Below are positions 1-5,496 of a stretch of 11,807 nt of DNA, in pieces. The notes under the pieces were generated by a model. The model searched no databases and had not been told where the DNA came from. It worked only from the letters and a program-made list of their open reading frames with translations. Origin of the DNA: a bacterium (GTDB taxonomy: Bacteria; RBG-13-66-14). Numbering within the stretch: position 1 is the first letter of the stretch; the number at the start of each line of letters is the position of its first letter. Both the position numbers and the translations under genes were made by a program. The stretch is from assembly GCA_026398675.1 (NCBI GenBank), contig JAPLSK010000154.1:1-11807 (forward strand), given 5' to 3'.

Positions 1-765
1 CTCGTCCTCGTCCAGGAAGGTGATGTCGAAGACCTTCGCGAAGTGCTGGCCCAGGTCGTGGGTCGTCCCGACCTGCAGGGCGCGGCCGTCCTGCATCAGC
101 GCCTCGACGCAGAAGGTGTCCCGCGCCCCGGCGAACTTCTCCGACTGCGACTTGAGCCCCTTCAGCACCGGCACCGCCAGGTCCTCGGTGTAGAACCGCT
201 CGTAGACCTCCAGCATCTTCAACGCCTCGTTGATCGCCTCGGTCTCGGTGCGATGGCAGGTGTGCCCCTCCTGCCAGAGGAACTCGGTGGTCCGCAAGAA
301 GAGGCGCGTCACCTTTTCCCAGCGCACCACGTTGGCCCACTGGTTTATCAACAGCGGCAGGTCGCGGTAGCTCTGAATCCACTTGGAGTAGATGGAACAG
401 ATGATGGCCTCGGAGGTGGGGCGGACGGCGACCCGCTCCTCGAGCTCCTTGTCGCCGCCGTGGGTCACCCAGGCCACCTCGGGGGCGAAGCCTTCCACGT
501 GCTCGGCCTCCTTCGCCAGGAGGCTCTCCGGGATGAACAGGGGGAAGTAGGCGTTGACGTGGCCCGTGGCCTTGATCCGGGCGTCCAGGTAGGCCTGCAT
601 GTTTTCCCACATGGCGTACCCGTAGGGGCGGATGACCATGCAGCCCTTGAGGGTGGTGTAGTCGGCCAGCTTGGCCTGGCGGACCACGTCGGTATACCAG
701 GCCGAGAAATCCTCGTGGATGTCGCTGATGGCCTCGATGGTAACTTTTTGCTTGTCCTTGGACAT
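1..765 (-). CDS. proS: Prolyl-tRNA synthetase, archaeal/eukaryotic-like type (3' end cut off by window edge)
   Basis: The product would attach proline to tRNA-Pro in the cytoplasm. The 255 codons present cover the N-terminal catalytic region; the rest lies beyond the left edge. I see RPTSE (residues 115-119), the class II motif 2 region with RTTEFLWQEGHTCH (about 158-171), and a stretch from FAGARDT to LGQHFAKVF (about 211-246) typical of the short ProRS form that lacks the inserted editing domain of E. coli-type enzymes. Motif 3 and the C-terminal domains are not visible. The ATG at 765 is preceded by AGAGG about 7 nt upstream, which supports this start. It lies 157 bp downstream of the ftsB-like gene on the same strand, with a possible terminator between them, so co-transcription is uncertain. 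The family is identified with high confidence. Confidence 0.96.
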   Translation of the reverse strand, partial: MSKDKQKVTIEAISDIHEDFSAWYTDVVRQAKLADYTTLKGCMVIRPYGYAMWENMQAYLDARIKATGHVNAYFPLFIPESLLAKEAEHVEGFAPEVAWVTHGGDKELEERVAVRPTSEAIICSIYSKWIQSYRDLPLLINQWANVVRWEKVTRLFLRTTEFLWQEGHTCHRTETEAINEALKMLEVYERFYTEDLAVPVLKGLKSQSEKFAGARDTFCVEALMQDGRALQVGTTHDLGQHFAKVFDITFLDEDE

Positions 766-867
766 CAATTGACCTCTCGGGATGCCGCCGGGAGGGGAGG
801 CTCGGTCACCCGTATCGGACGGATGACGGAACGGGGCTACGTCTCCGGTGAGCGGGACGCGGCACGG

Positions 868-889
868 AAAAAAATGCCGGCGTCCGCCG
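868..889 (-). terminator. Possible intrinsic terminator between ftsB-like gene and proS
   Basis: On the minus strand a short stem, CGGC / GCCG with loop GGAC, is followed after GCA by seven T residues. The stem is only 4-5 bp, so it is weak, but its position, after the ftsB-like stop codon and before the proS ribosome-binding site, is where a terminator or attenuator would be expected. Confidence 0.35.
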
Positions 890-922
890 TACTGTCCCGG
901 TCATGGGTGTAAAAACCCGCCC

Positions 923-1273
923 TCATTTTTCACCCTCGCCTTCGCCCGTCTTGTCTATTATGACGTACACCCGCTCGCCCTTCGCGGCCAGTCCCAGGCG
1001 CTCCCGCACGATTTTCTCCAGGAACGCGTCGTCCGCCCCGAGCCGATCCAGAAGCTCCCGGTAGTGCCCCGCCGTCTCCAGGGCCTCGTTGTACCGCTGG
1101 TGAAGCTGCTCCTTCTCCCCCTCGAGCTCCCCCAGATGGAAGAGGCTGGCCTGGGAACCCAAGAGGAGATAGGCCAATAGCCCAGTGGCGATGATGGCTA
1201 AAAGCCACCAACGCCGCCGTATCCAGGGTCGGCCGTCGGCGCGGCGGTGGGTTTTTTCCAGTCTGTCAGCCAT
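923..1273 (-). CDS. FtsB/DivIC-family septum formation initiator-like protein
   Basis: A 116-residue single-pass membrane protein of the FtsB/DivIC type, which in the family joins FtsL and FtsQ/DivIB in the divisome. Seen: a basic cytoplasmic N-terminus (RRADGRPWIRRR), one transmembrane helix at about residues 22-39 (WWLLAIIATGLLAYLLLG), a heptad-like coiled coil at about 45-75, and a C-terminal segment FLEKIVRERLGLAAKGERVYVI, which matches the usual family ending where a Re.LGl motif precedes GE.vY. Length is normal. I chose the ATG at 1273; an in-frame GTG at 1300 would add nine residues, and neither has a strong Shine-Dalgarno. It is divergent from the DUF2007-like gene and upstream of proS. 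Family assignment is strong; ftsB versus divIC naming is not resolvable. Confidence 0.87.
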   Translation of the reverse strand: MADRLEKTHRRADGRPWIRRRWWLLAIIATGLLAYLLLGSQASLFHLGELEGEKEQLHQRYNEALETAGHYRELLDRLGADDAFLEKIVRERLGLAAKGERVYVIIDKTGEGEGEK

Positions 1274-1362
1274 GGCGAGCGTCAACCCCCATTTTAACAC
1301 AATCCGGCGCCGGGGGCCCGAGCTGTGGTAAACTGGGGTGTGTACTAGTCACGGGAGGCGGC

Positions 1363-2004
1363 ATGGAAACCGTCTTCGTCGCGGTGGACCCCGAGTTCAT
1401 CGGACGCCAGTTGAAAATCGAGGAAGACCCCCTGGGGCGGATCGCCCGTCGGCTGTCCGGGTTAAAGCTCGCCTTCATCCGCAGCGCGGCCCTCGCCGAG
1501 CACCTGGAGAAGCTGAACGAGCCCGACGCCCTGGCGTACTACCGGAGCCGGACCGGGGAGGTCCGCCCGGCCCGGGTGAATCCCGACGACTTCCCGGACC
1601 GGCTCTCGGCGATGCTGGCCGGGGCCGCCGCGGCCGCCGGGGCGCCCTTCGTCCTCACCGACAACCAGGAGTTGACCCACCTGCCGTACCGCGGCGGGCG
1701 GTTCGTGGACGAGTGGGACCTCGCGGACGCCCTCGGCGAGGGCGATGCCTCCGAGCCGCTGCCGGCGGGACAGAATACCGAGTCCGTGTACAAGTGCGCC
1801 GACGAGATCCAGTGCAACATGCTCGTCAGTCTTCTGGAGGACGAGTCCATCCCCTGCCTGGTCAAAAGCCAGGAGGTGACGTCCCTGGACGGCCTGTTGG
1901 CCACGGGGGCCGGTTTCTGGGCCGACCTCCACGTCTTCGGCGGGGACGCCGACCGGGCCAGGCGGCTCATCGGGGAGTTCCTCGCCGCCCGGACGGAGGA
2001 GTGA
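1363..2004 (+). CDS. Hypothetical protein with DUF2007-like C-terminal domain
   Basis: A 213-residue soluble protein with no signal peptide or membrane helix. The C-terminal ~70 residues (from about SVYKCADEIQCNMLVSLLEDESIPCLVKS to GDADRARRLIGEFLA) have the pattern of DUF2007, a small ferredoxin-like fold sometimes called a putative signal-transducing domain: an Asn/Glu helix scanning for the shortest-lived substrate, a GIP-like turn, then a strand (ADLHVFGGDADRARRLI). The N-terminal ~130 residues (acidic, Ala-rich, with YYRSRTGEVRP and VLTDNQELTHLPYRGG) I do not recognise. The start is supported by GGGAGG about 7 nt before the ATG. The gene stands alone, divergent from the ftsB-like gene, and ends 28 bp before a strong terminator. 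Function unknown; the DUF2007 match is by pattern only. Confidence 0.85.
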   Translation: METVFVAVDPEFIGRQLKIEEDPLGRIARRLSGLKLAFIRSAALAEHLEKLNEPDALAYYRSRTGEVRPARVNPDDFPDRLSAMLAGAAAAAGAPFVLTDNQELTHLPYRGGRFVDEWDLADALGEGDASEPLPAGQNTESVYKCADEIQCNMLVSLLEDESIPCLVKSQEVTSLDGLLATGAGFWADLHVFGGDADRARRLIGEFLAARTEE

Positions 2005-2032
2005 GGGAACCGAACCCGGTAATAAAAACGAC

Positions 2033-2059
2033 CCCGTCCCCCCAGGGACGGGTTTTTTT
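2033..2059 (+). terminator. Strong intrinsic terminator, probably bidirectional
   Basis: A perfect 8-bp stem CCCGTCCC / GGGACGGG with a four-base loop is followed by seven T residues on the plus strand. The plus-strand flank on the left contains AAAAA (2024-2028), giving a T-rich tail on the minus strand as well. It lies between the convergent ends of the DUF2007-like gene and the exported TPR-like gene, so it can serve both. Confidence 0.92.
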
Positions 2060-2079
2060 CGGGGAAGAACCGCACCCGC

Positions 2080-3408
2080 CTACAGCCCTTCCTCCCCCGG
2101 ACTCTTGCCGTCGAGCCCCTCGAGGCCGGTGGTGAACTCGCTCGCGCCGGCGGAGAAGCTCCCCTCCCCCTCTTCGGGAGAGCCGAAATCCTTCAGGTAC
2201 GGGATGCGCCAGTTCTCGGCGTAGCAACCGTTGGCGCGGAGCAGGTTCCCCAGGCTGCACACCAGGCTGCCGTTCATGGCCGCGTAGGCGCGGTAGGCGG
2301 GGTTGGCGAAGCCGTTGCCTTCGTAGGGGACTATCTGCACCGTCCGGGCCCGGCTCATGCGCACCTTGCCGGTGCAGTAGTTGATCACCGAGTAGTAATC
2401 TATGCCTGTGCCGCAGAAACGGCTGAAGAGGTAGAGGTTGAATCGCTCGCCCAAAATGCGGGCGCACTCCCGGATCAAAAGGCGCTTGCCCCAGTACGGG
2501 GCGCTCCCCTCGGCGTCGGCCACCGCCTGGTCCGCGTCGGCACAGACGGCGGAGTAATTCACGAACCAGGCCACCACCTCGAGATCGGCCTCGATAACCT
2601 CGCTCACGATGCGGCGCTGGAGCTCCGCGGCCCGGGCCGGGTCGAGCTCACGCAAGAGCGCCAGGTAATAGGTGGCGTAGTAGAGGTCGAAGACGGCGCT
2701 GGAGTTGTACTCCTCCGCCTGTTCGGACTGGCGGGCGGCCCGTTCCTGCTCCTTCTTCCAGCGCTCGTAACCCTGCTGGTACGCCTCCCGATCCTCGGGT
2801 GTCAGCCGGGCCAGCTCCGTCTCCGAGAGAACCCGGAACTCCTCCTCGGGCAGCCGCTCCACGTCGAGGCTGGCGATGTCGCCGGGGCGCACGCTGCGGC
2901 GCAGATCGGGCACATCGCGCAGACTGTCGAAGTGGAAGGAATCGCGGGGGTGCTCCGGGGGCGGGGCGTCGGGATCGGTGGAGGGCTCGGGCGTCTCCGG
3001 CGGCTCGAAGTGCTCCAGAGCCCGCCGGACGATGATCATATCCTCCACCGCCCGGTAGACGGCCCCGGCCACCGCGGCGGGCTCCGACGCGTACCGCAGG
3101 GTGACGTCCTTTAAAATCTCGAAGGCCTGCTTGTGCAGCCCGGAAAGGTGCTTGGCCACCGCCAGCCGGATGCGCACCAAATCCTGTTCCAGACCGGAGT
3201 AGCGGCCGAGGAGCCCCTCGAAGGCGCCGGCCGCCTCGGCGTAACGGCCTTCATCGAGCAGACTCTCGGCGGAATCCAGCCCCGCCACGATCGGAGACCC
3301 CCCTCCACCGGGAGAGGTCCCCGCCGCGACCTCCTGGGCGCCGGCGGCATTGCCGACGGCGACGGCGAAGATGAGAATGGCCGCTGGAATCAGTTTTGCC
3401 GGGTACAT
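2080..3408 (-). CDS. Exported TPR-like protein of unknown function
   Basis: A 442-residue protein with a clear N-terminal signal peptide (MYPAKLIPAAILIFAVAVG, then NAAGAQ, likely cut near residues 22-25). Residues ~45-125 form an amphipathic helical repeat region (ESLLDEGRYAEAAGAFEGLLGRY and a following pair) like one or two TPR units, which usually mediate protein contacts. A charged, Pro-rich linker follows, then a Glu/Arg/Gln-rich helix (~225-255) and a helical C-terminal part with several Cys residues (about 325-410) that I do not recognise; the Cys could form disulfides outside the cytoplasm. Start: the ATG at 3408 gives a clean signal peptide but has a poor Shine-Dalgarno; an in-frame ATG at 3435 adds nine residues and lies only ~5 nt after the predicted transcription start. 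The 5' end overlaps a dispersed repeat core. Function unknown. Confidence 0.85.
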   Translation of the reverse strand: MYPAKLIPAAILIFAVAVGNAAGAQEVAAGTSPGGGGSPIVAGLDSAESLLDEGRYAEAAGAFEGLLGRYSGLEQDLVRIRLAVAKHLSGLHKQAFEILKDVTLRYASEPAAVAGAVYRAVEDMIIVRRALEHFEPPETPEPSTDPDAPPPEHPRDSFHFDSLRDVPDLRRSVRPGDIASLDVERLPEEEFRVLSETELARLTPEDREAYQQGYERWKKEQERAARQSEQAEEYNSSAVFDLYYATYYLALLRELDPARAAELQRRIVSEVIEADLEVVAWFVNYSAVCADADQAVADAEGSAPYWGKRLLIRECARILGERFNLYLFSRFCGTGIDYYSVINYCTGKVRMSRARTVQIVPYEGNGFANPAYRAYAAMNGSLVCSLGNLLRANGCYAENWRIPYLKDFGSPEEGEGSFSAGASEFTTGLEGLDGKSPGEEGL

Positions 3409-3445
3409 AGCTCGGTTCGCTCGGTTCGCCGACATCGGTTCCCCA

Positions 3446-3473
3446 ATTATAGCCCACCCGAGGGCGATGACAA
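3446..3473 (-). promoter_or_regulatory. Sigma70-like promoter of the exported TPR-like gene
   Basis: On the minus strand TTGTCA (3473-3468) is followed after 16 bp by TATAAT (3451-3446), one mismatch from consensus at -35 and perfect at -10. It would start RNA near 3440, so the leader to the ATG at 3408 is about 30 nt. This gives the gene its own transcription start despite lying behind the MATE/small-protein pair. Confidence 0.7.
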
Positions 3474-3493
3474 GGGGCGGTCCGGACCGCCCC
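3474..3493. repeat. Perfect 20-bp palindrome abutting the -35 box
   Basis: GGGGCGGTCCGGACCGCCCC is fully self-complementary with no spacer. It begins immediately upstream (minus-strand sense) of the -35 box of the exported TPR-like gene and 58 bp after the stop of the small membrane protein gene. It could be an operator for a dimeric regulator or a GC-rich stem ending the upstream transcript; no clean T tract follows on either strand, so terminator function is doubtful. Confidence 0.5.
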
Positions 3494-3551
3494 GCCGCCC
3501 GCGAAAGGGCACCCGCTCTCCCCCCCGATGCAAAAATATCCGCCCCGAGGA

Positions 3552-3737
3552 TCACCGCTTGCCGGCGAGCAGGTGACCGATGGCGAATCCCAGGAAGATA
3601 GTCGTGATGGAAAGGGAGACCGCCGTCAGGAGCCATTCCTCCTCGGAGACGATGCCCGCAATAAGAAGGCCGACCCAGAGCACGGCCACGATGAGCCCGC
3701 CCAGGCAACCGGAATCCTTCAGGTCCACCGACGCCAT
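3552..3737 (-). CDS. Small two-helix membrane protein, unknown function
   Basis: A 61-residue protein made almost entirely of two hydrophobic helices, about residues 12-30 (LGGLIVAVLWVGLLIAGIV) and 35-56 (WLLTAVSLSITTIFLGFAIG), joined by the acidic turn SEEE and ending in GKR. It is a hairpin inner-membrane protein by inspection; I recognise no family. The gene begins 3 bp after the MATE stop codon, so the two are almost certainly co-transcribed and translationally coupled; it may assist the transporter, which is inference. The AGGAG before the gene touches the ATG at 3737 directly but is 9 nt from an in-frame GTG at 3728 (codon 4), so the true start may be the GTG. Confidence 0.7.
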   Translation of the reverse strand: MASVDLKDSGCLGGLIVAVLWVGLLIAGIVSEEEWLLTAVSLSITTIFLGFAIGHLLAGKR

Positions 3738-3740
3738 CTC

Positions 3741-5198
3741 CTACACCTTCTTGGTCATCCAGCGACCCCGGCGGAACCAGAGCGCCACGAAGATACCCTC
3801 AAAGATCTGGCTCAGCATCACCGCCGACCAGACGGCGTAGTCGTGGAAGTGGAAGACGTGAATCATGAGCAGGGCGAGGGGCACCTTGACCGCCCAGTTT
3901 GCCAGAATCGCGGCCCACATGGGCGGGGCGGTGTCCCCGGCCCCCCGGAACCCCCCGCCGAAGGTCCCGGCCAGGGAACCGAAGATGCCGCCCAGACCGA
4001 TGAAGATCAAATAGTGGTAGGCCATGTCCAGCACGTGCCGGTTGGCCAGCGAGTCCAGGACGGGCCGGACCACCTTGAAGACGCCGGCCTTGAGGAGCCC
4101 GATCACCCGCCAGGGGAGGCCGGGGCCGTTCGCCTTGACGAATGCGGCCAGCCGTTGCGCCGCCGCGGCCACCGGCACCGGCGTCGAGTCGCTCTGGAGA
4201 AAAACCCGCGCCAGCTCACGACCGAAGACGATGTAAAGCGTGGCCAGGAAACAGCCGATCATCAAGCCGAAGACAGCGGTCTTCTGGGCCGCCTCCCTGG
4301 CCCGCAGCGGCACTCCGCGACCGAGGAACTGGCCGACCAGCGGAGCCGGCGCCGCCATCAGCCCGTCGGACAAGAACTGCCCGAAGATGAGCGTGGACAT
4401 CCCGATGGTGAAGGCGGTGGCCACCAGATTCACCACCCGCCCGTCGGGGAGGTACGTCTTGAGGCTCGACGCCAAGGCGATCATGATAACGCCGGTGAGC
4501 GGCCGGGTGACGGACTGGCCCATGGCGGGCAGGCCGATCTTGAAGAAGCGCTTCTGCTCGCGCCAGGCCGGCGGGTGCCGGAAGAAGCCCACGAGCGAAA
4601 GGTTGGACCAGTGGAAACGGTACGCGAAGAGGATGACGCCCAACCCGACGAAGGAGGAGATGCTGGAGGCCAGAGCCGCGCCGTTCACGCCCATCTTGGG
4701 GAAGCCCCAGTGGCCGAAGATCAGGAGCCAGTTCAAAAAGACGTTGAGGACGTTCACCGCGACGAAGGCGTACATCCCGGTGCGCGTGTCCCCGGAACCG
4801 ACGAAGATCGAGTGGATGGTGAAGGCGCAGACCAGGGCGCCGAACCCCGGGGCGAAGAAGCGCAGGTAACCCACCCCGACGGTGTACTGCTCCGGCGTGG
4901 GGTCGTAAAGCCGCATCAGGGCGGGAGCCAGGAACTCCATCACCACCACGAGGATGATGGCGATGCCGCATCCGATCCATAGGCCGCGGTGACCGGAGGC
5001 GCCGGCCTCGTCTTGCTCGCCCGCCCCCCAGTGGCGCGCCACGATGGCCACCACCCCCGCCGTCACCAGCTCCACCAGGGCGAAGCCGAGCCAGATGAGG
5101 CTCCCGGAGAAGCCCACGGCGGTCACCGGGTCGCGCCCCAGCACCCCGATGAACATCCGGTCCACGATGTTGGCGAAGTTCATCAGGATGCTGGCCAT
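3741..5198 (-). CDS. MATE-family multidrug/cation antiporter (start likely upstream of the first ATG)
   Basis: An integral membrane transporter of the MATE family, which exports organic compounds in exchange for Na+ or H+. The protein is 485 residues from this ATG, with about 12 hydrophobic helices and two homologous halves. Typical elements include NIVDRMFIGVLGRDPVTAVGF near the N-terminus (family pattern N-vDt-fvG-lG), GSGDTRTGMYAFVAVNVLNVFLNWLLIFG in half one, and FRGAGDTAPPMWAAILANWAVKVPLA in half two. The reading frame continues upstream to a stop at 5346-5348 and its first part reads LDLDNRSIYRNIWQLAWPAT, the usual start of helix 1, so the ATG at 5198 truncates the family N-terminus. 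Upstream there is no in-frame ATG, GTG or TTG; candidates are CTG at 5267 behind GGGGGA, or a frameshift. The small membrane protein gene follows directly. Substrate unknown. Confidence 0.93.
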   Translation of the reverse strand: MASILMNFANIVDRMFIGVLGRDPVTAVGFSGSLIWLGFALVELVTAGVVAIVARHWGAGEQDEAGASGHRGLWIGCGIAIILVVVMEFLAPALMRLYDPTPEQYTVGVGYLRFFAPGFGALVCAFTIHSIFVGSGDTRTGMYAFVAVNVLNVFLNWLLIFGHWGFPKMGVNGAALASSISSFVGLGVILFAYRFHWSNLSLVGFFRHPPAWREQKRFFKIGLPAMGQSVTRPLTGVIMIALASSLKTYLPDGRVVNLVATAFTIGMSTLIFGQFLSDGLMAAPAPLVGQFLGRGVPLRAREAAQKTAVFGLMIGCFLATLYIVFGRELARVFLQSDSTPVPVAAAAQRLAAFVKANGPGLPWRVIGLLKAGVFKVVRPVLDSLANRHVLDMAYHYLIFIGLGGIFGSLAGTFGGGFRGAGDTAPPMWAAILANWAVKVPLALLMIHVFHFHDYAVWSAVMLSQIFEGIFVALWFRRGRWMTKKV

Positions 5199-5365
5199 CG
5201 TCGCCGGCCAGGCCAGCTGCCAGATGTTGCGGTAAATGCTGCGGTTGTCGAGGTCGAGCTTGGCCAGGAGTCCCCCTCGGGGCGAAGACGCACCATGGTA
5301 ACATGCCGGGTCGGCCCCCGTCTTGTGGTCGCCCTTTCGTGTATACTATCGGCTGCATAAAAGAG
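5199..5365. promoter_or_regulatory. Divergent intergenic region between MATE and S9 peptidase genes, with a candidate -10 for the peptidase
   Basis: The left part (5199-about 5270) is probably MATE coding sequence by homology. At 5342-5347 the plus strand has TATACT, a good -10 box, but no convincing -35 at 15-18 bp spacing. Transcription from it would begin near 5354 and place the palindromic repeat at 5366-5477 inside the 5' leader of the peptidase mRNA. Confidence 0.4.
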
Positions 5366-5477
5366 ACAAGGGGTTTTAAATGGGCCCCACGGGAAACCGA
5401 GCGAACCGTAGGGGCGACCCTCCGCGGTCGCCCGCGGGCGGGGACGGAGCCCCGCCCCTACCGGCGAAACCCCTTGT
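5366..5477. repeat. Nested palindromic repeat in the S9 peptidase leader
   Basis: Outer arms ACAAGGGGTTT (5366-5376) and AAACCCCTTGT (5467-5477) are perfect inverse complements. Inside them a second pair, GTAGGGGCG (5408-5416) and CGCCCCTAC (5453-5461), is also perfect. Inside that are two tandem 8-bp hairpins, GGGCGACC/GGTCGCCC (5412-5433, loop CTCCGC) and GGGCGGGG/CCCCGCCC (5436-5457, loop ACGGAG), whose loops are complementary over five bases. The innermost hairpins share bases with the second pair, so these are alternative folds. The form resembles a dispersed REP- or MITE-like element; it contains no gene. It ends 20 bp before the peptidase start codon. Confidence 0.8.
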
Positions 5478-5496
5478 TCCCCTGAAAGGAAAAGCC

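Noticed and set aside
3528..4982. A 484-codon open frame on the plus strand opposite the MATE gene
   Set aside because: It is antisense to a clear transporter, has Arg/Glu/His-rich composition expected from reading GC-rich DNA in the wrong frame, and shows no ribosome-binding site or family pattern.
5366..5477. A known riboswitch in the S9 peptidase leader
   Set aside because: The structure is purely palindromic, and I see no conserved ligand-binding core of any riboswitch class; a repeat element is the simpler explanation.
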